Source: DATATB01 sp036268995
GTDB taxonomy: Bacteria > Planctomycetota > Planctomycetia > Pirellulales > PNKZ01
DNA: 64,000 nucleotides
Reading direction: 5' to 3'
Assembly (NCBI GenBank): GCA_036268995.1
Contig: DATATB010000143.1
Span: forward strand, 39,604-103,603
Below, piece by piece: positions 1-9,151 of the stretch (within the stretch, counting starts at the first letter, position 1; every line of letters begins with the position of its first letter). The notes under the pieces were generated by a model. The model made no database searches, had not been told where the DNA came from, and saw only the letters and a program-made list of their open reading frames with translations. Both the position numbers and the translations under genes were made by a program.

Positions 1-1410
1 CTGACGTTCGTCCCCGAGATCACAAAAGCCGGCAAGTACGAAGTCCGGCTGGCCTACTCGCCCAGCTCGAAGCGGGCGACAGCCGTGCCGGTCACGATTT
101 TTAGTGCCGACGGCGAGCACACGGCCCGGGTCAACATGCGCGAGATTCCGGACTTCGACGGCCGCTTCATCTCGCTGGGCGTGTACACCTTCGAGGCCAA
201 CGGCCAGGGCTTCGTGATTGTCTCGAACGACGGCACCGACGGCTACGTGACGGCCGACGCGGTGCAGTTCATTCCCTTCGAGGCCACCGACAAGTTGCTG
301 AAAGCGGCCAAGGCCAAATTCGCCGGCAAGCTGCCGGCGGAAGCCCAGCACGCGGCCGACCGGCTGCGCGAGTTGGAAAAAGAACTGGCCGCGCTGAAGA
401 AAACAGGGCCGCGGCGGCCGACTGTGATCAGCGTCGACGAAGAGCGCCCGATTGAAGAGGCTCACATTTGCGTGCGCGGCAACGTCCACAACCAGGGCGA
501 CCTGGTGCCGCGCGGCTTTTTGCAAGTCGCCAACTACGATTCGCCGGTCGAAATGCCGAGCAATGAAAGCGGCCGGCTCGAGCTGGGCCGCTGGCTCGCC
601 AGCCCGCGCAATCCGCTGACGTCCCGCGTAATGGTCAACCGCATCTGGCATTGGCTGCTGGGTGCGGGGCTCGTGCGAACGACCGACAATTTTGGCGCCG
701 CGGGCGAAAAGCCTTCGCATCCCGAGCTGCTCGATTACCTGGCCACGCGGCTGGTGCGCGAGAACTGGTCGGTCAAACGCCTCGTGCGCGAGATCGTGTT
801 GTCGCGAACGTACCGCCTGTCTTCGACGGGCAATGCCCGCCTGGCGGCAGCCGATCCCGAGAACCGCTTGCTCGCGCACGCCAACCGCCGCCGGCTCGAT
901 GCCGAATGCATTCGTGATGCGATGCTGTGCGTCAGCGGCCAGCTTGATTTGACTGCCGGCGGCACGACGATTCCGGCGGACAAGACGGCCGACTACGGCT
1001 TCGTATCGACCAGCACGCGCCGCAGCGTGTATCTGCCGATGTTCCGCAATTCGCTGCCTGATCTGCTGGCCGCGTTCGACATGGCCGATCCCAGCATGGT
1101 CACCGGCGTGCGCAACGTGAGCACCGTGTCGCCGCAAGCGCTGTTCATGATGAACAATCCCTTCGTGCGTCAGCAGGCCGAGCTAACCGCTAAGAGGCTG
1201 TTGGACGCAGGGACCAAACCGCGGGACGAGCAGATTCGCAGCGCGTTTTTGCAAGTGCTGGGCCGCTCGCCCACGTCGATCGAGCTCGAGCGTACCGACG
1301 CCTATTTGCAAGAATTGCTCTCCGGCAAGAGTCCCGCGACCGTGCAAGAGGCCTGGACCCGCGTGGTGCAGGCCTTGTTGGGTTCGATCGACTTCCGCTA
1401 CTTGAACTAG
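1..1410 (+). CDS. DUF1553 (PSD1) protein, 5'-truncated, with golvesin-like domain
   Basis: The frame is open from the first base, so the gene starts outside the window; 469 residues are visible. Residues 1 to about 93 resemble the golvesin/Xly carbohydrate-binding-like module (a KYEVRLAY strand, then GYVTADAVQFIP). From about residue 150 the protein is a planctomycete PSD1 (DUF1553) domain, with GRLELGRWL, NRIWHWLLG, DNFG.. and HPELLDYLA, as in the C-terminal half of the longer gene at 2890. An N-terminal PSCyt1/DUF1549 half is expected upstream by analogy. The next gene (DUF1501) begins 16 bases later, so they are probably co-transcribed. Role unknown; DUF1549/DUF1553/DUF1501 sets are usually tied to extracytoplasmic polymer degradation, which here is inference. 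The first in-frame ATG (85) lies inside the binding module and is not a plausible start. Confidence 0.9.
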   Translation: MTFVPEITKAGKYEVRLAYSPSSKRATAVPVTIFSADGEHTARVNMREIPDFDGRFISLGVYTFEANGQGFVIVSNDGTDGYVTADAVQFIPFEATDKLLKAAKAKFAGKLPAEAQHAADRLRELEKELAALKKTGPRRPTVISVDEERPIEEAHICVRGNVHNQGDLVPRGFLQVANYDSPVEMPSNESGRLELGRWLASPRNPLTSRVMVNRIWHWLLGAGLVRTTDNFGAAGEKPSHPELLDYLATRLVRENWSVKRLVREIVLSRTYRLSSTGNARLAAADPENRLLAHANRRRLDAECIRDAMLCVSGQLDLTAGGTTIPADKTADYGFVSTSTRRSVYLPMFRNSLPDLLAAFDMADPSMVTGVRNVSTVSPQALFMMNNPFVRQQAELTAKRLLDAGTKPRDEQIRSAFLQVLGRSPTSIELERTDAYLQELLSGKSPATVQEAWTRVVQALLGSIDFRYLN

Positions 1411-1426
1411 AGGCCCCGCAAGCGCC

Positions 1427-2866
1427 ATGAACGAACCACTTGGATTCACGCGCCGCCAGGCGCTGCTGGGCTCGGGCTGCGGCTTTGGTTACCTGGCCCT
1501 GGCGGATCTTGCGGCCCGGGCGGCCGGCGGTGTCTCGGCGGCCAGTGCCGATCCGCTGGCGCCCAAGACGCCGCCGCTGCCGATGCGGGCCAAGCGCGTG
1601 ATCTTCCTGTTCATGCAGGGCGGCGTGAGCCACGTCGATTCGTACGACCACAAGCCGCTGCTGGACAAGGAAGACGGCCAGGCCCATCCCTTCGACGACG
1701 ATCGCGCGCTGGCCAATCGCGGCGTCCGCGGCACTTCGCACCGCATCATGAAAAGCCGCTGGAAATTTTCGCAATATGGCCAGTCGGGCCGGCCGGTCTC
1801 CGAGCTGTTTCCGCACACGGCCCAACATGCCGACGACTTGTGCTTCGTCCATTCGCTGCACACCGAAGGCATCGCCCACGGGCCGGCCACGTTGTTTCTG
1901 CACTGCGGTTCGACCAGCTTTGTCCGGCCTTCGATGGGTTCGTGGATCACGTACGGCCTGGGCACCGAGAACGAGAACCTGCCGGGTTTTGTCTCGATCG
2001 GCCCCTCGAATGGCAACGGCGGACCGCGCAATTACGGCACCGCGTTTCTGCCGGCCGTGTATCAAGGCACGGCGCTGGGCAAGGCCGGCGCACCGGCTCG
2101 CGAGGCCACGTTCCACGACCTGGTAAATGCGGATCCCGATCGTGCGGCGCAGCGCCGGCAGCTCGACTTCTTGCAAGACTTGAATGCCCGGCAGGCGGCC
2201 GCACGGCCCGGCGATAGCGAGCTGGAAGCGGTGATTAACTCGTACGAGCTGGGCTGGCGCTTGCAACAGCACGCCCCCGAAGTGCTGGACATCGGCCGCG
2301 AGACGCCCGAGACGATGGCGCTCTACGGCATCGGGCAGAAGGAGACCGACAACTTCGGCCGGCAATGCCTGCTGGCTCGGCGCTTGTGCGAGTCGGGCGT
2401 GCGCTACATCCAGGTCACCTACGGCGACAGCAGTGCCAATCCCGCCTGGGACCAGCATTCGAACATCGAAAAGCACGCCATCCATGCCAAGGCGGTCGAT
2501 CAGCCGATCGCCGGGCTGCTGGCCGATCTCAAGCGTCGCGGCCTGCTGGAAGACACGCTCGTGTGGTGGGGCGGTGAATTCGGACGCACGCCCTACGCCG
2601 AACGCAACGGCACCGGCCGCGACCACAACCCGCGCGGCTTTACCATGTGGCTGGCCGGCGGCGGCGTGAAGCCCGGCTTTGCCTATGGCCAGACCGATGA
2701 GTTCGGCCACCTGGCGGTGGAGAACAAAGTCCATATGCACGATTTGCACGCCACGATCCTGCACCTGCTGGGCTTGAACCACGAGCGGCTCACGTTCCGC
2801 TACGCCGGCCGCAACTTCCGCCTGACCGACGTCTTCGGCCAGGTCGTGCATCCAATTCTGGCGTAA
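1427..2866 (+). CDS. DUF1501 family Tat-exported protein
   Basis: A 479-residue protein of the DUF1501 family, an alkaline-phosphatase/sulfatase-fold group abundant in Planctomycetes. The N-terminus has a twin-arginine motif (FTRRQALLG, residues 7-15) followed by a hydrophobic stretch, so export through Tat is likely. Family blocks are in order: FLFMQGGVSHVDSYD near residue 60, WDQHSN near 345, GGEFGRTPYAE near 380, GRDHNPRGF near 398 and MHDLHATILHLLG near 440. The HDLHAT and GRDHN histidines and aspartates match metal-site positions of the fold. It sits between two DUF1553 genes, 16 bases after one and 23 bases before the other, so the three probably form one operon. The substrate cannot be read from sequence. 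Confidence 0.93.
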   Translation: MNEPLGFTRRQALLGSGCGFGYLALADLAARAAGGVSAASADPLAPKTPPLPMRAKRVIFLFMQGGVSHVDSYDHKPLLDKEDGQAHPFDDDRALANRGVRGTSHRIMKSRWKFSQYGQSGRPVSELFPHTAQHADDLCFVHSLHTEGIAHGPATLFLHCGSTSFVRPSMGSWITYGLGTENENLPGFVSIGPSNGNGGPRNYGTAFLPAVYQGTALGKAGAPAREATFHDLVNADPDRAAQRRQLDFLQDLNARQAAARPGDSELEAVINSYELGWRLQQHAPEVLDIGRETPETMALYGIGQKETDNFGRQCLLARRLCESGVRYIQVTYGDSSANPAWDQHSNIEKHAIHAKAVDQPIAGLLADLKRRGLLEDTLVWWGGEFGRTPYAERNGTGRDHNPRGFTMWLAGGGVKPGFAYGQTDEFGHLAVENKVHMHDLHATILHLLGLNHERLTFRYAGRNFRLTDVFGQVVHPILA

Positions 2867-2889
2867 CCGACACCCCGTCTTGCTCTGCC

Positions 2890-5800
2890 ATGCCCCAGAC
2901 CGCGCGCTACTGGAGCCTGCTGGCCGGCCTGTTGCTCGTGCTGCCGCCAGCAGCCGCGTGGGCCGCTCCGTCGGCTGCGGATGTTGAATTCTTCGAGCGC
3001 CACGTGCGGCCGGTCTTGGTCGATCAGTGCTACAAGTGTCATTCGTCCCAGGCCAAAAAACTGCAAGCCGGCCTGCTAGCCGATAGTCGGCAGGGGCTGC
3101 TCACCGGCGGCGACACCGGCCCGGCCCTGGTTCCGGGCAAGCCCGACGACAGCCTGATTGTGCAGGCCGTGCGCTACGACGACGTCGCACTGCAAATGCC
3201 GCCGCACGGCAAGTTGCCGCCCGAGCAGATCGCCGCGATCGCGAAGTGGGTCGAGCTGGGAGCACCCTGGCCGAACGAGGCCGGTAAAGGCGGCGCGCCA
3301 GTTGCCAAGGCCGCGTTCGATCTCGAAGGCCGCAAGCGGGCCCATTGGGCCTGGCAGCCGGTCAGCGTGCGGCCGGCGCCCAGCACGAGCGACGCATCGT
3401 GGCCAGACGGCGAGATCGATCGCTATATCCTTACCAAGCTCGAAACGGCCGGACTCCGGCCCGCGCCTGCGGCCGATCGGAAGACGCTATTGCGCCGCGT
3501 GTACTTCGATCTGACCGGCTTGCCGCCGACGGCGGCCGAAATGCTCGAATTCCTGGCCGACGATTCTCCGAGTGCTTATGAACGGGCCGTCGATCGGCTG
3601 CTGGCCTCGCCGCGGTTTGGCGAGCATTGGGCTCGGCACTGGCTCGACTTGGCCCGCTATGCGGAGAGCCGCGGCCACGAGTTCGATTACACGATCCCCA
3701 ATGCCTGGCAATATCGCGATTATGTCATCCGCGCGATCAACGCCGACGTGCCTTACGACCAGTTTGTCCGCGAGCAAGTGGCCGGCGATTTGCTCGCGCG
3801 GCCCCGGTTGAATCCGGCAGCCGGTTTCAATGAATCCATCTTGGGCACGGGCTTCTGGTTCTTGGGCGAATGCACGCATTCGCCGGTCGACGTTCGCAAG
3901 GACGAGACCGACCGCTTCGACAACGCGGTCGACACGTTATCAAAGACCTTCCTGGGCCTGACCGTGGCTTGTGCCCGCTGCCACGACCACAAGTTCGACG
4001 CCATTTCGACCAAGGACTACTACGCGCTGTTCGGGTTCCTGCACAGCAGCCGCTTTCGCCTGGCGGCGTTTGATGTTGAAGGCGCGAACCGGCGCGTCGC
4101 CGACCAATTGGCCCAAACCGCCGACCATCATCAATCGCAGGTTCGCTCGTCGGTGGCCGCGGCGCTCGAGCCGCAAGTCGAGCGCACGGCCGATTATCTG
4201 CTGGCCGCGCGCGAAGCCCTGCGGGCAGTTAAACCGGCTGATCTGGTTTCAAGCGAAAAAGAAGCCGCAGCGAAAACCGTGCGGCTGAGCGAAGCGTTTC
4301 GCAGCCAGGTGGGCACGATCGCAGGTGTGCATGGCGTCGACGGCAAGCGGCTGGCGCAGTGGGTCGAAACCCTGCTCGCGGCCAAAGCCGACAAGTTTCA
4401 TCCATTGCACGTGTGGGCCGTGTTGGCCGCCGACCGCGCAACCGACGATCCAAGCCGCTGGCTGGCGGCCATCGAGAAGACACTCGACCTCTGGCACGAA
4501 AAGCAGACTGCGGCTCAAGCCAATATGCAATCGGTGCGCGTGATGGTCGACTACGCCAATTGCGATCCGGCGGTTTGGTTGCAGGACGGCTTTGCGTTCG
4601 GTCCGCGGCCGGCGCAGCCCGGCGATGTTTATGTGAGCGGAAGCCGTGAGCGGCCGGTGCTCGCAGTCGCCACCTGCGCCGCGGCCGAAAGGGATCCGCT
4701 GTGGGACGTGCTGCGGCCGGCCGAGGGCGTCGAGCACGAACCGGACCGGGCCGGCGCCTGGGTGCGCGCGGGCCGCACGCTCCAGACCAAGACCTTCCGG
4801 CTCACCAGCGGCAACGTGTATTACCTGCTGCGCGGAAGCTGCCACGTTTATGCCGAAGTCGATTCGCACCGCTTGAACGCCGGGCCGCTGCATGGCAAGC
4901 TGATCGCCAAGTTCGACGTGGGCGACCGCTTCCGCTGGGTGCGGCAGGATTTGACCGCCTATCCTGGCCGCAGCGTACATGTGGAGTTCACGCCGCAAGA
5001 CAAAGCCGGCTTCGCCCTGGCGATGGTGGTCGAAGCTGACCGGCCGCCACCGCTGCCGGCTGAGCGGCCAAGTGCGTTGATGTCCGATCTGCTCGGGCAA
5101 CAGGGCGGGACGCCCGCCAGCCTGGCCACGGGCCTGCAAAAGTTGTTCGAGCGCGTGTTGCAGGAATGGAGCGGCAACGCACTGTCGACCGATGCGGCCG
5201 ACGGGGCGGGGCTCGTCGACTGGCTCACCCATAGCGAATTGTTCGCTGCCGGCGACGATCCGTGGCAGCAGGCGGCCGCCCCTTGGCTGGCCGAGCGCGC
5301 GCGATTGGCTGCCGAGATCAAGCCCGACATGCACCTGGCCCTGGCCATGCAGGACGGTACGCCGGAAGACGAACCGGTGTTGATCCGCGGCAATTCGAGC
5401 ACGCCGGGCGAAATCGTGCCGCGCCGCTTTCTGGAAGCCATCGCCGGCACGGGGCAGCCGCCCATCAAGCATGGCAGCGGGCGGCTGGAACTGGCCGAGC
5501 GCATGCTCGACCCGGGCAACCCGCTGATTACGCGGGTGATCGCCAACCGGCTGTGGCAGCATTTGTTCGGCCGGGGCATCGTGGCCAGCGTCGATAATTT
5601 CGGCGTGCTCGGCGAGCGGCCGACACATCCGGAGCTGCTCGATTACCTGGCCGATCGGCTGCCGCGCGAAGGCTGGTCGCTCAAGCGGATGATCAAGCTG
5701 CTGGTGCTTACCGAGACCTATCGCATGTCCAGCCGGCCGGCCGACGCCCGGGCCGAAGCGCTCGATCCGAAAAACGCGCTCTGGCATCGCATGCCGCTGC

Positions 5801-6357
5801 GGCGGCTGAAAGCCGAAAGCCTCCGCGACACGATCCTGGCCGTGGCCGGGACGCTCAAGCCCGAGTTGGGCGGCCCGAGCGTGCCGGCGCATCTCTCGCC
5901 GTTTCTCACGGGCCGCGGCCGGCCGGCCAGCGGTCCGCTGGATGGCGCGGGTCGGCGGAGCATTTACATCGGCGTGCGGCGCAATTTCATCCCGGCCATG
6001 ATGCTCACGTTCGACATGCCGATTCCGTTTGCCACCGTCGGCCGGCGCAGCGAGTCGAACGTGCCGGCGCAGGCCCTGATCCTGATGAACGATCCGTTTG
6101 TCGTCGAGCAGGCCCGCATCTGGTCGCAGCGTCTAATGGTCGAATCCGCGGCCGGCGAGCCGCGCGTCGCGAGCATGTACCTCGCCGCCTTCGGCCGCCA
6201 GCCGAATGCCCAGGAGCAGAAGCAGGCCTTGGACTTTGTGGCCGAGCAGGCCAGGCTGAATGCCGCCCGCGAAGCCGCCCCGGCCGCCGAAGCGCGCGCC
6301 TGGGCCGACTTGTGCCACGTGATGTTCAATCTGAAGGAATTCGTGTTTGTGGAATGA
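2890..6357 (+). CDS. PSCyt1-DUF1549-DUF1553 secreted protein
   Basis: A 1155-residue protein with the full planctomycete architecture. A signal peptide (residues 1-25, LLAGLLLVLPPAAAWA) is followed by a PSCyt1 cytochrome-c-like domain at 30-125 with the haem motif CYKCH near residue 47. DUF1549 spans about 173-385 and carries a second CxxCH (CARCH) near residue 361. A long spacer of about 480 residues follows, then DUF1553 at about 870-1155 with GRLELAERML, NRLWQHLFG and HPELLDYLAD. Two haem-type CxxCH motifs suggest an electron-transfer protein in the periplasm or paryphoplasm, but no reaction is established for the family. The 480-residue spacer includes a beta-rich stretch (GNVYYLLRGSCHVYAEVDSH) that may be a ligand-binding module. 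Its C-terminal region parallels the gene at 1-1410, pointing to duplication of a DUF1549/1553-DUF1501 pair. Confidence 0.93.
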   Translation: MPQTARYWSLLAGLLLVLPPAAAWAAPSAADVEFFERHVRPVLVDQCYKCHSSQAKKLQAGLLADSRQGLLTGGDTGPALVPGKPDDSLIVQAVRYDDVALQMPPHGKLPPEQIAAIAKWVELGAPWPNEAGKGGAPVAKAAFDLEGRKRAHWAWQPVSVRPAPSTSDASWPDGEIDRYILTKLETAGLRPAPAADRKTLLRRVYFDLTGLPPTAAEMLEFLADDSPSAYERAVDRLLASPRFGEHWARHWLDLARYAESRGHEFDYTIPNAWQYRDYVIRAINADVPYDQFVREQVAGDLLARPRLNPAAGFNESILGTGFWFLGECTHSPVDVRKDETDRFDNAVDTLSKTFLGLTVACARCHDHKFDAISTKDYYALFGFLHSSRFRLAAFDVEGANRRVADQLAQTADHHQSQVRSSVAAALEPQVERTADYLLAAREALRAVKPADLVSSEKEAAAKTVRLSEAFRSQVGTIAGVHGVDGKRLAQWVETLLAAKADKFHPLHVWAVLAADRATDDPSRWLAAIEKTLDLWHEKQTAAQANMQSVRVMVDYANCDPAVWLQDGFAFGPRPAQPGDVYVSGSRERPVLAVATCAAAERDPLWDVLRPAEGVEHEPDRAGAWVRAGRTLQTKTFRLTSGNVYYLLRGSCHVYAEVDSHRLNAGPLHGKLIAKFDVGDRFRWVRQDLTAYPGRSVHVEFTPQDKAGFALAMVVEADRPPPLPAERPSALMSDLLGQQGGTPASLATGLQKLFERVLQEWSGNALSTDAADGAGLVDWLTHSELFAAGDDPWQQAAAPWLAERARLAAEIKPDMHLALAMQDGTPEDEPVLIRGNSSTPGEIVPRRFLEAIAGTGQPPIKHGSGRLELAERMLDPGNPLITRVIANRLWQHLFGRGIVASVDNFGVLGERPTHPELLDYLADRLPREGWSLKRMIKLLVLTETYRMSSRPADARAEALDPKNALWHRMPLRRLKAESLRDTILAVAGTLKPELGGPSVPAHLSPFLTGRGRPASGPLDGAGRRSIYIGVRRNFIPAMMLTFDMPIPFATVGRRSESNVPAQALILMNDPFVVEQARIWSQRLMVESAAGEPRVASMYLAAFGRQPNAQEQKQALDFVAEQARLNAAREAAPAAEARAWADLCHVMFNLKEFVFVE

Positions 6358-6364
6358 ATGGGAA

Positions 6365-6420
6365 GTGAAAAGTGAACAGTGAAAAGCGAATAGTGAAAAG
6401 CGAATAGTGAAAAGTGAAAA
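6365..6420 (+). repeat. Heptamer tandem array abutting a start codon
   Basis: Eight consecutive 7-base units of consensus GTGAAAA (variants GTGAACA and GCGAATA) fill the gap between the two neighbouring genes. The ninth unit would be ATGAAGA, which is the start codon and second codon of the DUF1501 gene at 6421. There is no recognisable Shine-Dalgarno sequence other than the array itself. Similar period-7 arrays with different consensus occur elsewhere in the window. Confidence 0.85.
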
Positions 6421-7851
6421 ATGAAGAACGTGCATCATTGCGGTCGATTTGTGGCGGCGCCGGTTTCGCGGCGCGAAATGCTGACGCGTTGTGCGCATGG
6501 GTTTGGCGCGTTGGCGCTTTCGGCGCTGCTGGCTGATGAGGCGCCGGCCGGAAGCAGCGGTCCGCTGGCGCCGCGGCAGCCGCATTTTGCGGCCAAGGCG
6601 AAGCGTGTGATTTTTTTGTATATGGACGGCGGCCCGTCGCAGGTCGATACGTTTGATCCCAAGCCGCGGCTGGACCGCGAAAACGGCAAGCCCTTTCCCG
6701 CTCGGATCGAAGCCACGCAGTTCAACAACGTCGGCAAGACGCTGGCCAGCCCTTGGAAGTTCAAGCAGCACGGCACGAGCGGCATTCCGGTCAGCTCGCT
6801 GTTTCCGCACGTGGCCGGCTGTGCCGACGACCTGTGCATCGTCCGCTCGATGACCAGCAAATTTTCCGAGCACACCAATGCCAACTATTTCCTGCACACC
6901 GGCAGCGGCTTGCAAGGCCGCCCCAGCATGGGCGCTTGGACCACGTACGGCCTGGGCAGCCAGTCGCAGGAGCTGCCGGGCTTCGTGGTCATCAACGGCG
7001 GCCTGATCCCGCCCGGCGGGCTCGACAACTTCGCCAGCAGCTTCCTGCCGGCCTCGTACCAGGGCTCGATCTTTCGGCCGCTGGGCGTGCCGGTGGACAA
7101 TATCGAGCGCAGCGAGCCCAACGCCGCCGCCCAGCAGCGAAAGCTGGCCTTACTGGGCCGGCTGGACCGCGGCTTCGCCGATCGGCTGGGGCACGTCGAC
7201 GCCGTGGAATCGGCCATCGCCAACTACGAGCTGGCCTATCGCATGCAAGCCGCCGTGCCCAAGCTGGTGGACATGTCCGGCGAGTCGGAGGCCACTAAGA
7301 AGCTGTACGGCCTGGACGCCCGGTTCGAGCCGACGCGCATTTTTGCGGCCGAATGCCTGCTGGCCAGGCGGCTGGTGGAGCGCGGCGTGCGGTTCATCGA
7401 GCTCACCTGCCCCAAGGTCAGCGGTGACCGCTGGGACCAGCATGGCCGGCTGCGCGAAGGGCACGAGAATAACGCCCTGGCCGTCGATCAACCCATCGCC
7501 GCGCTGCTCAAGGACCTGAAGAGCCGCGGGCTGCTGGACTCCACGCTCGTCGTATGGGCCGGCGAGTTCGGGCGCACGCCGTTTGCCCAGGGGGCCGACG
7601 GCCGCGACCACAATCCTTTCGGATTCACCGTCTGGCTGGCCGGTGGCGGCGTGAAGCCCGGCTTCATCTACGGCGCGACTGACGAGTTCGGATACAAGGC
7701 CATCGAGGGCAAAATGGAAATGCACGACCTGCACGCCACCATGCTGCACCTGCTCGGCCTGGACCACACCAAGACCACCTTCCGCTTCAGCGGCCGCGAC
7801 ATGCGGCTCACCGACGTACACGGGAACGTCGTGCGCGAACTGCTGGCGTAG
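6421..7851 (+). CDS. DUF1501 family Tat-exported protein (second copy)
   Basis: A 476-residue DUF1501 paralogue of the gene at 1427. The twin-arginine motif SRREML sits at residues 16-21, so the ATG at 6421 (or another start upstream of the motif) is required for an intact signal. Shared blocks are FLYMDGGPSQVDTFD near residue 65, WDQHGR near 340, AGEFGRTPFAQ near 378, GRDHNPFGF and MHDLHATMLHLLG near the C-terminus. It follows the PSCyt1/DUF1549/DUF1553 gene by 63 bases, and that gap is a heptamer repeat array. The pairing of one DUF1549/1553 gene with one DUF1501 gene, seen twice in a row, suggests each pair acts together on a related exported substrate; this is inferred from arrangement only. 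Confidence 0.93.
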   Translation: MKNVHHCGRFVAAPVSRREMLTRCAHGFGALALSALLADEAPAGSSGPLAPRQPHFAAKAKRVIFLYMDGGPSQVDTFDPKPRLDRENGKPFPARIEATQFNNVGKTLASPWKFKQHGTSGIPVSSLFPHVAGCADDLCIVRSMTSKFSEHTNANYFLHTGSGLQGRPSMGAWTTYGLGSQSQELPGFVVINGGLIPPGGLDNFASSFLPASYQGSIFRPLGVPVDNIERSEPNAAAQQRKLALLGRLDRGFADRLGHVDAVESAIANYELAYRMQAAVPKLVDMSGESEATKKLYGLDARFEPTRIFAAECLLARRLVERGVRFIELTCPKVSGDRWDQHGRLREGHENNALAVDQPIAALLKDLKSRGLLDSTLVVWAGEFGRTPFAQGADGRDHNPFGFTVWLAGGGVKPGFIYGATDEFGYKAIEGKMEMHDLHATMLHLLGLDHTKTTFRFSGRDMRLTDVHGNVVRELLA

Positions 7852-7864
7852 GAAACGGCTCATG

Positions 7865-7892
7865 AATGAGCCGGCTAAAATGAGCCGGCTAA
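7865..7892 (+). repeat. Two-copy 14-bp direct repeat
   Basis: The unit AATGAGCCGGCTAA is repeated twice head to tail in the gap after the DUF1501 gene. Each unit contains the palindrome AGCCGGCT. No function is apparent. Confidence 0.7.
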
Positions 7893-7950
7893 ATGGATCG
7901 CGGTAAGGCGGCTCGCACGCGCGGCGGCGAAATGGCATAATGCCGCGACT

Positions 7951-8952
7951 ATGAAACTACTGCTTTATCCGGCGGTTGATGAGCGGCGTTTGGAAGCGAT
8001 CACGCGCGCGGCGGGCACGATGTCGGTCGTCAACGCGGCCGATGAGGACGCGGCGCGGGCGGCCATCGGCGATGCCGATGCCATGTTCGGCAAGATCACG
8101 GCGCCGCTGCTGGCCGCGGCCCGGCGGCTGCGCTGGGTGCAATCGCCGACGGTCAGCCTGGAACATTACGTGTTTCCCGAACTGGTCGAGCACTCGGCGG
8201 TGCTGACCAACATGCGTGGGATTTTTTCTGACGTGATTGCCGAGCAGGTGTTCGGCTATATCCTCTGCTTCTCGCGCAACCTGCACCATTACATCCGCCG
8301 GCAGGCCACGCGGCGCTGGGAGCCGCTGGGGGGCGAGGGCGGCCGCGTGGAAAACACCTTCGGCCCGGCCTTCGTCAGTCCCATCGATCGGGCCCATCGG
8401 CAGTTGACCGGTGCCACGCTGGGCGTCATTGGGCTGGGCGGCATCGGCATGGAAGTGGCCCGGCGGGCGAGGGCTTTCGGCATGCGCGTGGTGGCCGTCG
8501 ACCCGCGGCCGTTGAAGCATATCGAAGGCGTCGAGGCCTGCTGGCCGCCGGCCGAAGCTCAGCATCTGCTCGAGCAGAGCGATTACGTGGTCATCGCCGC
8601 TCCGCACACGCCCGAGACGGCCGGCTCGTTCGGCGCGAAGCAGTTCGAGCAGATGAAGCCCGGCGCGGTGCTGGTGAACGTGGGCCGCGGGGCGATTGTC
8701 GATCTGGCGGCGCTGGCGGCCGCCTTGCAAAACGGCCGGCTGGGCGGTGCGGCCTTGGACGTGTTCGAGACCGAGCCGCTGCCGTCGGAGCATCCGCTGT
8801 GGCAGATGGAAAACGTGATCCTCACGCCGCACGTGGCCGGCTATGGCCCTCAGATCGCCGCCCGGCACCTGGACGTGGTCGTGACCAATATCCGCCGTTT
8901 CGTCCGCGACGAGCCGCTGGTGAACGTGGTGAACAAAGCGGCCTGGTTCTAA
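7951..8952 (+). CDS. D-2-hydroxyacid dehydrogenase
   Basis: A 333-residue NAD(P)-dependent oxidoreductase of the D-isomer-specific 2-hydroxyacid dehydrogenase family, expected to interconvert a 2-keto acid and a D-2-hydroxy acid in the cytoplasm. The nucleotide-binding glycine motif is GVIGLGGIG near residue 157, the family signature VNVGRGAIVD is near 244, and the catalytic histidine lies in LTPHVAGY near 292. The arginine and glutamate of the catalytic triad fall within VGRGAIVD and FETEPLP. The substrate-binding domain is ordinary in length. It stands alone on the plus strand, 99 bases after the DUF1501 gene, with a REP pair behind it. The substrate is not predictable by eye; glyoxylate/hydroxypyruvate-type activity is one possibility. 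Confidence 0.92.
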   Translation: MKLLLYPAVDERRLEAITRAAGTMSVVNAADEDAARAAIGDADAMFGKITAPLLAAARRLRWVQSPTVSLEHYVFPELVEHSAVLTNMRGIFSDVIAEQVFGYILCFSRNLHHYIRRQATRRWEPLGGEGGRVENTFGPAFVSPIDRAHRQLTGATLGVIGLGGIGMEVARRARAFGMRVVAVDPRPLKHIEGVEACWPPAEAQHLLEQSDYVVIAAPHTPETAGSFGAKQFEQMKPGAVLVNVGRGAIVDLAALAAALQNGRLGGAALDVFETEPLPSEHPLWQMENVILTPHVAGYGPQIAARHLDVVVTNIRRFVRDEPLVNVVNKAAWF

Positions 8953-8972
8953 GCCGGGGGCTTGCAATGTCC

Positions 8973-9025
8973 GTAGACGTCTCGCTCCGCGAGACGAATT
9001 CATCTCGGCGGAGCGAGATGTCTAC
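8973..9025. repeat. REP pair (BIME) with GTAG/CTAC borders
   Basis: An inverted pair of short hairpins: GTAG followed by a hairpin with arms GTCTCG/CGAGAC, then the mirror hairpin ending in CTAC. The first loop sequence (CTCCG) and arms match the REP hairpin found repeatedly around the RAYT transposase at 38 kb, so this is probably a dispersed copy of that family. It may also act as a terminator after the dehydrogenase gene. Confidence 0.8.
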
Positions 9026-9151
9026 GTTGGTCGAGCCGCCGGCACGATAGCACCACCCAATCGCGAAATCCCTCTCGCGGGGCGGGGGCTGGCTGCGTTA
9101 AGATGAAAAACCTGCTGATGGGATCGCCAGGCAACAGGCAAGGACACGCCG

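Noticed and set aside
1190..2851. Long open frame on the minus strand opposite the DUF1501 gene
   Set aside because: It is antisense to a gene with full family motifs, and the product is a low-complexity Arg/Ala/Gln-rich sequence typical of GC-rich shadow frames.
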